Part shown: piece by piece, positions 47,881 through 61,865 of the stretch
Position numbering within the stretch: the stretch's first letter is position 1
Layout: the number at the start of each line of letters is the position of its first letter
NCBI GenBank assembly: GCA_025642075.2
Contig: JAODUO010000426.1
Location: 1-64,000, forward strand
DNA: 64,000 nucleotides
Origin: Ridgeia piscesae
Lineage: Eukaryota > Annelida > Polychaeta > Sabellida > Siboglinidae
Direction: 5' to 3'
Made by a program: the position numbers and the translations under genes
The notes under the pieces: model-generated
Database searches by the model: none
The model's input: the letters and a program-made list of their open reading frames with translations, nothing else
What the model was told of the DNA's origin: nothing

Positions 47881-49750
47881 ATAGCTTGTTTCTTTCTACA
47901 TTTGTGATCACTCTAAACAAGATGAACAAGTTTACAGTGGTAGTTTTGTGTCCTTTCTACATTTGTGATCACTCTTGAACAAGTTTACAGTGGTAATTCT
48001 GTGTTCTTTCTACATTTGCGATCACTCTTAAACAAGATGAACAAGTTTACAGTGGTACTTCTGTGTTCTTTCTACATTTGTGATCACTCTTAAACAAGAT
48101 GAACAAGTTTACAGTGGTAGTTTTGTGTCCTTTCTACATTTGTGATCACTCTTGAACAAGTTTACAGTGGTAATTCTGTGTTCTTTCTACATTTGTGATC
48201 ACTCTTAAACAAGATGAACAAGTTTACAGTGGTAGTTTTGTGTCCTTTCTACATTTGTGATCACTCTTGAACAAGTTTACAGTGGTAATTCTGTGTTCTT
48301 TCTACATTTGTGATCACTCTTAAACAAGACGAACAAGTTTACAGTGGTAGCTTTGTGTCCTTTCTACATTTGCGATCACTCTTAAACAAGATGAACAAGT
48401 TTACAGTGGTACTTCTGTGTTCTTTCTACATTTGCAATCACTCTTAAACAAGATGAACAAGTTTACAGTGGTAATTCTGTGTTCTTTCTACATTTGTGAT
48501 CACTCTTAAACAAGATGAACAAGTTTACAGTGGTAGTTTTGTGTCCTTTCTACATTTGCGATCACTCTTAAACAAGATGAACAAGTTTACAGTGGTAATT
48601 CTGTGTTCTTTCTACATTTGTGATCACTCTTGAACAAGTTTACAGTGGTAATTCTGTGTTCTTTCTACATTTGCGATCACTCTTAAACAAGATGAACAAG
48701 TTTACAGTGGTACTTCTGTGTTCTTTCTACATTTGTGATCACTCTTAAACAAGATGAACAAGTTTACAGTGGTAGTTTTGTGTGCTTTCTATATTTGTGT
48801 CACTCTTAAACAAGATGAAAAAAATTACAGTGGTAGTTTTGTGTTCTTTCTACATTTGTGATCACTCTTGAACAAGTTTACAGTGGTAATTCTGTGTTCT
48901 TTCTACATTTGTGATCACTCTTTAAAAAAGATGAACAAGTTTACAGTGGTACGTTCTGTGTGTCTATGTCTACATTTGTGATCACTCTTAAACAAGATGA
49001 ACAAGTTTACAGTGGTAGTTTTGTGTCCTTTCTACATTTGTGATCACTCTTGAACAAGTTTACAGTGGTAATTCTGTGTTCTTTCTACATTTGTGATCAC
49101 TCTTAAACAAGACGAACAAGTTTACAGTGGTAGCTTTGTGTCCTTTCTACATTTGCGATCACTCTTAAACAAGATGAACAAGTTTACAGTGGTACTTCTG
49201 TGTTCTTTCTACATTTGCAATCACTCTTAAACAAGATGAACAAGTTTACAGTGGTAATTCTGTGTTCTTTCTACATTTGTGATCACTCTTAAACAAGATG
49301 AACAAGTTTACAGTGGTAGTTTTGTGTCCTTTCTACATTTGCGATCACTCTTAAACAAGATGAACAAGTTTACAGTGGTAATTCTGTGTTCTTTCTACAT
49401 TTGTGATCACTCTTGAACAAGTTTACAGTGGTAATTCTGTGTTCTTTCTACATTTGCGATCACTCTTAAACAAGATGAACAAGTTTACAGTGGTACTTCT
49501 GTGTTCTTTCTACATTTGTGATCACTCTTAAACAAGATGAACAAGTTTACAGTGGTAGTTTTGTGTGCTTTCTATATTTGTGTCACTCTTAAACAAGATG
49601 AAAAAAATTACAGTGGTAGTTTTGTGTTCTTTCTACATTTGTGATCACTTTTAATCAAGATGAACGAGTTTACAGTGGTAATTCTGTGTTTTTTCTACAT
49701 TTGTGATCACTCTAAACAAGATGAACAAGTTTACAGTGGTAGTCTTGTGT
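47881..49750 (+). repeat. 53/62-bp minisatellite, about 31 copies, with 783-bp higher-order repeat
   Basis: Unit words TTTCTACATTTGTGATCACT and AACAAGTTTACAGTGGTA; long units contain CTTAAACAAGATGAACAAG, short ones CTTGAACAAG (nine bases deleted). Marker variants AAACAAGACGAAC (48328 and 49111) and GATGAAAAAAATTACAG (48818 and 49601) recur at exactly 783 bp, as do the units between, so a multi-unit block was duplicated as a whole. Confidence 0.95.
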
Positions 49751-49812
49751 CTATGTGTGTGTTGTGGACGATGTTTGAAACCATTAATCTGTTTAAGATA
49801 ATTATGACATTT

Positions 49813-49818
49813 AATAAA
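49813..49818 (+). terminator. MELK: Candidate MELK polyadenylation signal
   Basis: AATAAA within TTTAATAAAATATG. I found no other canonical AATAAA on the + strand between the MELK stop codon and here. Use of this site requires either a 5.7-kb 3' UTR or splicing from the donor at 44081. Confidence 0.3.
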
Positions 49819-52439
49819 ATATGTACTGGAGTTGTACATAGCTAGAAAAACAGGATATGTACGCATTGTATGTTATATGTTTGCATGTGTTTTTAGCAAT
49901 GATCCATTACGTATTGTCATCTAGGCAGTGATATGTGTATATTGTTGTCATCTTCCCCGGTTAAGGAAGACCTTGATGTAGGTCCTCAGTCGTTGTTCTT
50001 TGTCATCACTGATCATGTTTTCATTGTCATCTCGTCTCCCCTATATTACTATGTAATCTTCTTTTAAATACATCAACAAATATTGCATATTTAAAATATA
50101 AATACATATTTTGTCACTAACAGGATTATATATGTTGTTTTAATTATCTACTAGTCAATTAAATAAATTTCCATTGAATTAATTAAACCTATTTGAATTC
50201 ACTTCCACGTGTGTGCGATCTTAAGAGTAAAGGATATGTCAGACAATCACGCGCGAATCAGACAGTTTCAACTAACCGGATAATCTGTCTGTCTGTCACC
50301 GCAGGGCGATGGATCAGGACATGTAGTGGCTGCGAACAGGTGGCAGTGCAGTGCGCCCAAATGTCCGTCCTTTGTTTTATTGTGCTGCGATGAAGCTGGA
50401 GTGATAAAACATGCATGTGCCACTGGGCCTGTATTAACCCGGCCAGCTTCGTCATAAATAAGAGCGCTAAATTTGTCAAGTGACACCTGTCTTCTGTGAC
50501 CTGCGATACATATTTAATTCACTTCCTGATGTGATACGACCGTAACCATTGTGTCTCTCGTGAGCGTCCGTCCGTCCCTCGTGTGTTGTCAACCAGCTAA
50601 GCGGTCAGCTGAATTATCGTCTGATTTGCGGTTTCGTCCGGGGTTTGGTTTGGCGAGGGCTCGGTTGCGCCACTGCCCAGACAGGGGCGCCGATGTAGGC
50701 GGTACCTGGCAATTAATTACCTCCCAGGGCGATTACCTGCGCCACTGCCTGATAGGCATCTGTGGTGGAGTGGTCAGACTTGGTCCGCCTCCAGGCATCC
50801 AAACAATCAACTGGTGTTGTTTTTCACAAGCGGGGTTCCGTTCAGTCACCAGTGAGGGTGTCATATATATATGTGGGGTGACCGCCATCTTGAACTCTGA
50901 GGTATATTTAGCAGGGTGCAGTCACGCAAGAGAGGTGTTTGAGTCTTTTCCTTACTTTTGGCACTGTTGGAACGTTGCCAAAGTTATTGACTTGGGAAAA
51001 TTCATTGTGTTGCATTTATTGACACTATTTGAATTTGGGTAATATGTTATTGTTTTTTTTTATTATGTCATTTGTGTGCTGTTAAACAATAAAAAATATT
51101 GTAGAGTTGAACTTTTGATCACATTTGCTGATAAGTTAAGTTGTATTTCTGAAGATAGCACAAGGTGAAATTGCTCTGTTCATTCCTGTTCAAAACGTGA
51201 ACACCATAAACAAAAGACATTCTTCCTGGTGGCAAACATTACCTGCTGTAGGAATGACATCCATCTAACTGCACTGGGGCCCGTCAGGTGCCAGCATGGG
51301 TATAATTTACAATAATTACTAAAAGTAGGTGTCACTGGCCGTCAAGTGTCGGACTGACAGGCGAGGCACTCTTGGCAGTCATTCGCAGCCGGTGACATCA
51401 TTAGTGTCAGGGCAAGGTGACTTAATGACACACTGACAGCCAACACTAGCCAGGTAACGGTGACAGGTGTACATCTGTTAACGTTCAACCCTAAACGTTC
51501 AACCCTAAACTGCAAAGCAAAACTACCTCACGTCCTCGCCTGTTCATTTTGTTACTTCAATTTAAAAGTGTTATTGACTAGTTGTATGAATCTGAATTGC
51601 ACTAGTCTATCTACTGTCAGATATTGTCTGATGAAAGAAATTGTGTTTAAACTCATAACCTTTCTCAGTACTTGGACCATTTTAGTTGTTCTTCACCCTA
51701 TTCCAGCTCGTGTATGTGCTTTTCTGCTATCTATGCTCTATAACATAAATGATGAATGGAGCCTAGTTTCTGTTTCCAATAACATTTTTTTTAAATATTA
51801 TTTTTAATTATTTATTAATTAGGGACAATGCTTATAAAGTCTTTACATTTATGCATTTCTACTTGAAAATTAGTTTCTAGTTAGAGATGAAACCCTGATT
51901 AATGCACACTCTTCAGTCGTTTATTTTTAAAATTGCATTATGTGCAAATTCTCAAACCATCTTTTGCCATTGTTTTAGGAACAATTTAGATTATTTTATA
52001 TGAATGTATGTCATGAATGTCGTCCTTCAGAAGCGTGTGAATTCCAGCGCCGTCAGAGGCAAGGCTGACTGAGTTACACTCAACAGTGTCTCTGTGCAGT
52101 GGTGCGACCGAGGGGATGTGTTTGTGCACCCATCCACCTTAAACAAATAGAAAATTCAGCCTTGTAATAAAGGTACAATTTACCCTGTCTGTCACGCATT
52201 TGCCAAGAGGTCTGCCATGGACATCAATGCCTCCGATGGCTTTGTGGTTTCCCTGTAGTCTATATTTGGCTTAACGCTAATTTTGCGGCTTTGCGAGCAC
52301 AATGAAAGAAAAAGTCGAAATAGCCGTTTGTGTTGCACCTATCAATAACACGGCAACGATCGTCATCATCATCCTCAGGGCATAACGCGCAGATGGTCGG
52401 AAAGGGGCACTGTTGTTTTTTTGAATTGCCAATTACTCG
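49819..52439. other. Intergenic DNA, partly CpG-rich, no gene recognised
   Basis: 50190-50760 and 51230-51480 are less AT-rich and contain several CG dinucleotides. CAATTAATTACC at about 50709 is a homeodomain-type TAATTA palindrome. A 163-codon open frame at 50551-51042 contains no ATG at all and is not considered a gene. A short duplication, ACGTTCAACCCTAA, occurs twice near 51480-51510. Confidence 0.4.
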
Positions 52440-52870
52440 TTGTCGATGCTAACTATAGCCACTGCTCGAATGAGGGAAACAATTTCGAGGCCTTGATTAG
52501 CAACGATTGTATCATTGGAGGGTAGGGACGAGCACATTTTTTGAACTGCCACGAGCTAATAATAGCCACAGGAGCCATTGCCGGTGGATGCGTGACTAAT
52601 GACATTTTCAATTGATAAACAAAGTTGATTTGGAGATGAAAAACTCACGGACATGGGTCATTAGGGCGACTGACAAGGACATAGATGCAATCTTGACAGT
52701 TTGCTGACATGTACCAATGTAACCTCGTCGGCGTGTGAAGTATGCGCACACGTTTAAGACAGATAGGAACTGAACACAATGTTATGTGAATATTACAGCG
52801 GAGATAACCGCGTGAAAACCGAACCCTATTGTCTGCGACAAAGTTTTTTGTAATCGGTAATCACACGACG
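52440..52870. promoter_or_regulatory. Diverged duplicate segment A, candidate regulatory element
   Basis: Colinear over about 430 bp with 54270-54710 at an offset of 1.82-1.84 kb. Shared anchors in order: TATAGCCAC (52454), GATAAACAAAG (52614), TCTTGACAG (52691), GTACCnnnGTAACCT (52711), GTGTGAA (52732), ACACAATGT (52774) and GGTAATCA (52856). No coding frame spans it in both copies. The shared GATAAACAAAG resembles a forkhead-factor site. The regulatory role is inference. Confidence 0.45.
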
Positions 52871-54269
52871 TAAACAGCCTGCGAGATTGCAGAGATTCCT
52901 TCGGTGAATAACAACCCTAAACTGTCTTGGTTTAAAGGCCAACAACGTCTCCTGCATACGCCTGGCGGTAGTGTTTTGCGCATTCCTTGAGCATTGAAAA
53001 TTGAGATTCGATGACAGCCATTGGCTTACGGTGTGTCGCTGAACTCTACAGTTTTCGACGTATCTTCATTCGGGCCGATGTTCTACTCCGCTGAAGCAGC
53101 AAAATTGCATGTCACACGCAGTGAACAGAACGCCACCCACAATTAGAAACTTCTGAACTGTTGTGGTCACAGACCACGTACTGTCACCTAGGAAGTGCTA
53201 AAAACTGTTGTTGCTCTATAAACTCCACCCGGCGTCTTGATTACTTGTCGCCCCATAAAATTGCTATGATAAAAACCTCGACTGAAGGGTGTCGAGGTAA
53301 TGCCAGGCTATATTCACATCGATTGACACATTCGTGTTGTTCTCCTCGAGTCCGCCGGCACCAGCAGAGTGCTGAAGTTGTGATTTGTCCCTTTGCGACG
53401 CCTGCAACAGGCAGTGATTTGTGGGTGTGGGAACAATGAGTGGGTCACACACACTGTCTCCTATCGTTGGATCGCCCGCTTAGACTCGTATCGTTCTATC
53501 GCTGGATCGCACACTCCTAGACTTCTATCTGCAGAGACCTATGAACTTGTGCTTTGATAAATAGTAATAGATCTGAGAATCCTCCCTGTTTAATGGTCCA
53601 CATTTTTTATCTGTACCAAAGCTTTGTTAAAAAAAATTATCTCTTGCAGGTCAGCGATGTATTGAGGTTAATTATTTTAACCTTCCCATATGTACTATGT
53701 AAGCCACTCAACTGGCTGTCATTTGTACAAAAAAAGTGTGCATGCATGTTATCGGTTCATGCAAGCATCATGTAGTAATTGACTCATTGAGTTATCTGTG
53801 TTACAAGTTATGTTAATCCGACATTTTGGTAGGTTGTTTTTTGCAATAAACTGAACAGATTTGCTGATATGTTTATTAAAGGAGGTGGTTGTGTTATTTT
53901 TAAAAATTGTCCTTACAAAATGTGTTAATTACAAGTCAACAGGCGTGTTTGTGTCTGCGTCCTCATCCAATATTGCCTTGCACTAATAATTCTGCTGGTA
54001 CGTTTACATGGCGCATGGTCTAAAGGAAGACATCGCTCATTAAAATGCATTCTGATCACAGTTATTAAAACCATTAGCTTTCCTTGCAAGAAATTGTCTC
54101 GCAACGAGAACCATCTCAAATTACTTTGAAAATCGGCATTTAGCTTTTCATGTCGTTTAACGGCTTTGCAGATGATGCGAAGCGAAAACCACAAACCGTA
54201 GTCTTCGAGTGCGTTCCCGTCACAGATGGGACCGGTGCGAGGTTTTCATTTCACACAATCCCATTAGCT
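52871..54269. other. Spacer between duplicate segments, no gene recognised
   Basis: Around 53040-53470 the sequence is more GC- and CpG-rich than average. A 40-bp imperfect tandem duplication (TCCTATCGTTGGATCGC and TTCTATCGCTGGATCGC) lies at 53459-53525. Nothing else recognised. Confidence 0.35.
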
Positions 54270-54710
54270 TTGTGCCGATCCTAAATATAGCCACAACAAG
54301 AATGGGAAATAATTTTTGGTGCTCCCGATTATAGCATCCGTATTCAAACCGACGCAGGGAATGGCTAAGTATAGCATCTGTGTTGTTGTCAAATGAAAGG
54401 TGAACGGCGTTTTTCACGAAACGTGATCGATAAACAAAGATGAGTCGAAGATTAAACAGCTGGGTTTACCAAAATTAACACGGTTCATTAAGGGACCTGA
54501 CAGTGATGAAGATTTAATCTTGACAGATGGCGCTAGTTGTACCGGCGTAACCTTGCCAGTGTGTGAAATGTCGCAAACAGTTATAACTGATAGGCGACGG
54601 ACACAATGTCGGAACAACGCCGTGTCAACCCTGAGGTCACTATAGTGCCCTGTAACATGACCCCCACACTAAGTGTACGGCTTTTTTGCCACTGGTAATC
54701 ATATAACAAA
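54270..54710. promoter_or_regulatory. Diverged duplicate segment B, candidate regulatory element
   Basis: Partner of 52440-52870. Anchors: TATAGCCAC (54286), GATAAACAAAG (54429), TCTTGACAG (54518), GTACCGGCGTAACCT (54539), GTGTGAA (54560), ACACAATGT (54601), GGTAATCA (54694). Order and spacing are preserved despite much divergence between anchors, as in duplicated enhancers or an old duplicated repeat. Confidence 0.45.
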
Positions 54711-57700
54711 GTGGGTGATAAGATTGTGTGGAGATGTCCGCCGTCAATGGCAGTTACAAGGTCTTTCAGCAAGAAACTTTATTGTTTTTCTAACATCTTC
54801 ATATTAAGTTTCGGACATTCCAGCAACAAATTGGTTTTTAATACGTTTCTGCGAGTTCCTGAGCTAAATGTGTCCCGGTGATTACGGCCGTGGCAGCCGT
54901 AACTGTCCCTTGGCCCTCATCCGTGGCTAAACCCTGTCTGCACTTTATGATGCGTAAACGTCTTTTATCGTGTCATGTTGAAATTTAACTAGGTAAAAAA
55001 TTACAAATCTATAGCACTTTCACAGAGGAGAAACTTGCAAATTCTAATATCGACTGGTTGTAAAGTAGGCAAAAACGTTTGAATTCTTTGTGTATCTGAT
55101 TGATGAAATTTGTTTTTATTGGTAACGTTTTTTCTTCAGTGAATGATAAAACTTGACTTTCTGCGTCCACTGTTGCGTTGTTTTTATGAGGTTGTGGTGT
55201 ATACCACTATAAGGCAATATATATTCACCGTCTCTGTGAAAATCACTTTGTCAAGCCATAAATGAGCAAATAAACAAGAATTTGTTTAGAGTTAGAAAAT
55301 ATGTATATAGATTGAACAGTTTGTGATTCCCTGTACCTCAAAGCTTGAGCAAAAAAAATGTATGTACATAACTCGAAATAAATGCGTCGGTAGGTATAAA
55401 AAAGTATATATCAAAATAAAAGTACTGCATTAATCTTCATGCTGTGGTGGCTTAATGGCAGGTGAAATTTTGAACCAGAAAAACTTTAAAGGGACGCATA
55501 AACCACAGAACTATGCTAGAGAGCTTTTCGTTAGCGTGAATGCCAGAGAGAAAACTTACATTTGTTGACATATTTTTCCATTTAGACTGAAAACAGGACC
55601 TTGTGGCATTTTTTGGGTCATATCGTGTTAGCTTCAGCCTGAGGGACTTTATAATTATGATGACCTGTCCAGTTGCCTTGTTAGACGGTCTGGTCTGTGT
55701 TATCAAGTCAGTATTCAGATAATATGTTTGGTTGATGGTATCATCCGTAGAAACAACCCACTAGTTCAGCAGAGACACCCTAAGGTACGCGGGGGTGATC
55801 GCATTGATAAGAAACTACAGAGTGAGTCCTCGAGAGAGGAAGGTGCACAGTTTGCCAGACAAGTGTCACAAGCATGCAGTCATATACATGCAGACACATA
55901 ACAAGCATGCAATCACTCCTGCCAAATTGTCACAACCTGTACTGATTACGTTGAAATGCTTATCTGGAGCAAATATGTTAGGATTTGTATTTGAAAGACA
56001 TGTGCATTATATTGGTCGTGGATTTGAGAAAGGTCAAATTTGCTTTATTTTTTCTGTGCATAAACTATAGCTAATGAGGGTGCTTTGTGAGATGCGTGTG
56101 TTCACTAGGCTGTAGGGTTTGAAGTTTGAAAACTAAGTTCACTGTACTCAGTTGCACTAAGCACAATACACATAATTGTTGTGTCAATAATTACGGTATT
56201 TAACATTAAAACACATGCTAACTGACATCTGGTTGACTGACAACAAATAGAGTTTGTTTCATACCCTATTAACGCAAAGGCATTTGGTGGTGGATTGTAA
56301 GTGACAATTGTGTGCGGGAGGCCACAATTGTGCATGTGCATGAACAGGATTTTGACCTCTGACGTGCCTGAGTGCATGTCTAACAAGCCAGCTAGTAGTC
56401 GTGCTGGAAGCAAACATGCATGCATGATTTTGTTATGCGCGTTTTAAAGATTCTCATCCAAGGACCATACATGTGTATCTGTTTCCGTAATTTAACTGGC
56501 AATAAACTGCTGTCCAGGTCACGCCCGTATGCACGACTGCTCGTATACCTGCATGCGCTAGTGCATGTTTCTCTGACTAATCGCCATGGCACTGCTTTGG
56601 GCTGGAGGGCAGGCACAGTTCCACATCCTGCCCTATCTAACAACACTCAGAAAAACACGAAGCAATGAGATGCATTACTATCCTCAAGGCTTCAATCATA
56701 CCCCTTGCTTAATAATAGTTCTATTTAACATGTCCAACAGTTTAGTCACTTTTTCCGCTTTCTCCCATCACTCCAAGACGGCTTCTTCAGTACGACTGAG
56801 GAAGCCGACTGGGACAGATGGTGCAAGTGTGTGCAGGTATTTACACTGCTGCTTATGTTGGCTTATCAGAATTGTGTTGTTATGAAATATATTCACCAAT
56901 GTTCAGTATAATAATAATGCTGTAAATGAACTAAGTTTCTTCTTTCACTGGTAGCCTATGTCGCATCGCAACTGTTGCATTGGAAGTCATTGAAATGACA
57001 CAGACTCTGAGTGTTTTTTGACAAAAACAGATCCCAGTAGGAATCGCTTGGACTAGTACTTCAGTCATGAAGACTACACAATACTTTCCAGTTGCTGATG
57101 CTTACAAGTAGGCCTGGGCATTGCCGGAAGCACTCTCCTGTTGCATCTATGCATACAGTTTGAATAATTGGTGAAAAAGTCAATTTATTTAGTGTTTAAA
57201 ATATATTCTGGGGTTTCACTGTGTAGCTGAACATTGAGCAATGTTGTGCGAGTGCTGTTGTAGGGCTGATTCTGGTAAAAGCAATTATGTTGGACTAAGT
57301 AAAAACATATCATATACTCTACACATGCACGCAATTAGTTTAGTAGACAGAAGACAGTATATATGTTTAAATGAATAAACCAATTTATATACTCGATTGT
57401 ATTATTTGAAACAGTGAATTTATTTAAATATAAAATTGCATAGTACAAGTACTCATATAAAGCGGTTGAACTGCTTCGCGTATTAATAACATTGCTTCAG
57501 CCAAGTTAAAGAATTTACTGTTCTGTTTGGTTCATACTTTTTTAATAATTTTATTTCCAATAAACTTATCGATGATCAGCATTGTTAAAATGGATACTAG
57601 CAGTAAATAAGTTAGGTTTCAAATGATTGGGTTTTAAAACAAAATTAGCAGAAAACTTATTAAAGATAATAAATCCTCATGCAAATGCAATTATTTGATA

Positions 57701-59479
57701 TACCTCATGGGACATGAGTGTTTCGCCGAATTATGTTCTGTTTACAAAATAAACTTCTCATGTTATTTTGGTTTTGACATTGAAATAGTTTTGTTGAAAA
57801 TAATTTTTAGAGAACTGAAGCAATAATCAGGATGATTTTTTGAAACGGTTTTATAAACTGTCACCCATAAATATCAGCAATATTTAATTTGATATCTGAC
57901 ATAGCGTATACATGTTGATAAACTATGTTTTTTTATTCTATATTATATCAATAAATAGGAATAAATGTGTGATTTTCTCAGCATTTTTGTTTTGAATTGT
58001 TGCTGCTCAAAACGTAAATCAGTTGTATTTTATTGTATGTATAACACAACATGGTTGTTATTATGTTACAACTTGGTGCAAGTTCTGAATATAAAAATAT
58101 AAAATAGTTGTTTTGATAGTTTTCAAGTTGCAATTGTTTCGATTTTGTATTTTTATAATGTAGCTGTGAAATATTCACATGAAGAAATATTTGTTTTATT
58201 GAGATCTACTTTGTGTGGAACAACCTTTATGTTGTGAACTACTACTAGTAATAATAATAATCATCTTTATTGTGACATAATACCTTTTACATAAATTTAA
58301 TATTCTGTACAGTGTAGAGTAACTGTGATATATTGCAAATAAACATTACATCATGTAACAACTGGAATTAAGCAGCACGTTTGCTTCATGTAGTCAAGTT
58401 GTAACGAAATCATAATTTGTGAACACAAACTGAACCATCATAATGATATGCTGACTAGTTAATTAATATTGCATTATAAGTGTACCATGAAATTACATGA
58501 TCGATGCACGAGTATTCATATAAGATTGTCTTTAAACATGTAACACAACTCTAACAAAGCGTCATGACATAACGATAGATTCAAAGCAGAAAAATAAGGC
58601 ATTATCTCTGTTACTGGTTATGCAGAAGCAGACATTTTACTTTTTTTAAATGAGCAAAGTGGGGCAATGTTGCCGAGTTTTATTTGTAATAAAATACTGT
58701 AGAGATTTATTCATAATAAACGAGTTAATTGTCTCGATTATCTTTTAAAGTAAGTGCTTCCTTACACAAATGCTACTTATATTATACTTATAAACACAGT
58801 CATACAACACATTTTGTTGGAATAAATAAAGTCACGCAAAAAAATGGAAACAAATTTAGCTTTACTTTGAGGCAAAAAACAGAAAATGCATTCACAACAT
58901 TGTTTTATTTGAAGACTAAAAAAGATATTATACTAAATCAGGCAGATTTTTTTAAATGACAATTGAGCACTATACAGTTTGGTGATTAAAATCAAGATTC
59001 AGTATTCAATAAATTGATTGTCCACTTAAAACAATTTAAAATGAAAATTGTTCTTTAAACACGTGTACATAGAAATGCCAATAATTATTGGTACAATATG
59101 TAATTTTCATTGGTAAAAAAACATTATGGCGGCACTAAAATGTTATTAATAAAAAATAACAATATAAATAATAATAAGTAAATGTAGTTAGACAATCAGC
59201 AACAACATCAGGGTGAACAGTTTTGTTAGTGGCATTATCTCAACTATTTGTTATTAGCGACATTTTTATCTCTCACTGATTAGTTTCATCATTGATGTAT
59301 TAGTTACATATATTATACTTTAGGGCCTTGTTGTTACTTAAGAATTCACAGTACAATAACAAACTAATACAAATATTTTATCATATCCCGGAAACATCTA
59401 GACTATTCACATATGCACACACACACATACGTATACAAATGCACAAATGTTGAATATCAATTCAAATGATATAAATCAA

Positions 59480-59480
<1 letters not shown>
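54711..59480. other. AT-rich gene-poor DNA
   Basis: No exon, RNA gene or array recognised. Scattered short open frames lack motifs. A retroelement-like tail (AATAATAATAATCATCTTTATTGTG, minus-strand orientation) is near 58247-58275. Confidence 0.4.

Positions 59481-59531
<51 letters not shown>
59481..59531. repeat. (TA)n microsatellite
   Basis: About 25 TA dinucleotides in AT-rich surroundings. Confidence 0.95.
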
Positions 59532-59535
<4 letters not shown>

Positions 59536-61633
59536 TAATTTAATAACTCAAATACCTGTAGTCACTTGGAAGTTGAAACATAAAATAACCTGTTTGTGGA
59601 TGTTATCTGCTGTAGTCTACGTAGGTGTCTTTCTGATTTTCCTTCAGTGCGACTCTGGTTCACAAAAATACATGTGGAGATATTATAACTAAGATGCAAT
59701 ACACGTTGAGCAGTGTTCCGAGGTTATCTCCACCTTTACATTGCGTTACTGCGTGTTCCCTGTGGTTCTGATACTGTTGGTTTGACCGACAGAGTGGGAT
59801 CAAACATTTCACCCTGCATGTTAGCTGAGAGACAGTTGTCAGTGGGATCCTTCAGAAAACTAACATATGCTTGCAAGCTCGTCGCCCGCAACCTCGAAAC
59901 GACAGCTTGTGTTTTTCTCGCAGTTTGATATACAACATGTAATGTGTAGAGGGTAAAAAGTTGTGATCGCTGAGTGAGCGGAGGACTGTCGGACGCGTCA
60001 CGTACTGTCGTAGATGTGCCCACATCGTCATACATGGCTAGCAGCGCTCGATGACGAACAGGAAATTTGCTACAAGGCTTTGAACGGGTATTGGTTTCAT
60101 CGAAATTCAGGAATGCGCTCGGCCTGTCACTCACGCACTCGATATCAAAGTGGGCATTATGGGAAAGCAGCCGAGATTTCTCAGGCGTTGAAAAACAAAT
60201 TGTTAATTTAGAAACGCAGACGTGCTTTGATAGCGCATCGGAGTCCCGTTTGAAGGCTGGCCGGGATCTGTGTGGTGATTTATGGTTGTCGCTTTTTTTA
60301 ACATGTGCTGCTTGGTAATGTGTCGTATGTTCGCTTTTTGTTGCAGTTTATTTATGAGTATTAATTAAGCTGGCAAATTGGGGAAATTAAACACTGAAAG
60401 TTTGCGGCAGAATTGTCACAACGTCAAATTGTACATCGCTGGTGGGCCTGAAATGTGATCCGGTGTCGTGTTGCGGCTATGTGCCTAGTGTGTACCTAAC
60501 AAAGCGGTAACTTGCTGGCGTGTAGGGTCTACAAGGCATGTTATTAGGTGTGCACAAAGTACTTTAAATTGTGTAATTATCTCTCTGTTAATCATTCAGT
60601 AATTAATGTACAATCAATGTCCAGCTGGACATGTTGACCACTAGTTGAAAACCATCTGGGCTACTTGTGAAGTGGATCGCCTGGTCATTTCAGAGGCCTT
60701 CATCGTGGCCTTCATCCTGTCTGGTTAATGTAGTGTAGATAATAAATATGTGCATATTTAATCAATAGAGTTTAGGCCAAGTTTACACTTAGAATTAAAA
60801 CTGCCCCCAATAATCAAGTCTCCTGACATGAAACATGACATAATTTTTTATTAAGTGGGCTTCTTCTCACTGAAACACTGCTCCTAGAATGTTTGTCTGA
60901 AAGAAATTGAACATAAAAAGAATGACTTGTTTAACAAGAACACATTTCAGTGCAGGCCAACCAAGACATATTTTGTGGCACTGGTGAAACTGATGCAGTT
61001 TTATCAGAAGTACCTGACTCTGTTTCACTGATCGTTGAAAGATTTCTTTCTTTCATTTTCTTGGAAGAGGAAATGGGAAAGGAACCCCTTACAAGTAATG
61101 ACTTATCAGTACCACACAGGACGAATGTGACTTGTTCCCAGTCATCAGTGGGTGTATGAAGCCTATCTCTTTTGTGTCAATCTTGTTCAGCCTTGCAGTC
61201 AGGTTAGGTGGAATATAGTGAAATGGTTGTCATTGCCAATATTTTGTTTAAATGTGACGTAAGCTCTGCGTATAGTGTCTTTTTAAACAATTTGTTTTCC
61301 GGCTAAGGAGTTTAGACTGGGTTCAGGAATATAATGTTTTACTGTTGAAAATAACTGAAGTAAATACATGTGTTTCTGCCCTGTTAAGGGAGATGGACTG
61401 TTGTCACATTGATCTTCACATCAAACTAGTCTTGTGTAATTTACTCTGTGCCAGTCTTTAAACAGTCGTCATATTTAATTCAATTCTTTATTTCCACTTG
61501 AACATACAATGTGTACAAGTTATAAATTAGACCATGGAAAAGGAAAAAGAGAAAGCGCAATGTTTGTTTGGTACTCCCCAAATATCAATGACATGTACAT
61601 TATAGTAAACACATTGTAGTACAGCTTAACTTA
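59532..61633. other. Intergenic DNA with a GC-richer stretch at 59.7-60.3 kb
   Basis: 59730-60320 is CpG-containing and open in several frames on both strands (the minus-strand one spans 132 codons), but no frame shows a known motif or splice sites. It may be a promoter region. The remainder shows nothing recognisable. Confidence 0.3.
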
Positions 61634-61865
61634 GGTAAATAAACAATATGCTATCAATAATGGAGGCATTGCTATATTTACACTTTGTAATATGTTCCTA
61701 TCTGTCGGTAACAATAAACAATTCAGTTACCTAATTGGTAAGCTTTGGGAAAGTAAATAAATGATGTGCTTTTAATAATGGAAACATTGCAATATCTACA
61801 CTTTTTGATATGTTCCTACCAGTGCCAGTAACAATAAACACATTTGTTGTGTAATAGGTATGATT
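61634..61865 (+). repeat. Two-copy diverged tandem duplication, about 118-bp unit
   Basis: GTAAATAAAcaATATGCTaTCAATAATGG-type sequence at 61635 recurs in degenerate form at 61753, with shared TACACTTTKTRATATGTTCCT and GTAACAATAAACA. No further copies seen. Confidence 0.8.

Noticed and set aside
50551..51042. 163-codon open frame, the longest non-repetitive one in the window
   Set aside because: It opens with GTG and contains no ATG, shows no motif and no splice signals.
59736..60134. 132-codon minus-strand frame
   Set aside because: Competing open frames on the other strand over the same GC-richer patch and no recognisable motif; treated as chance.
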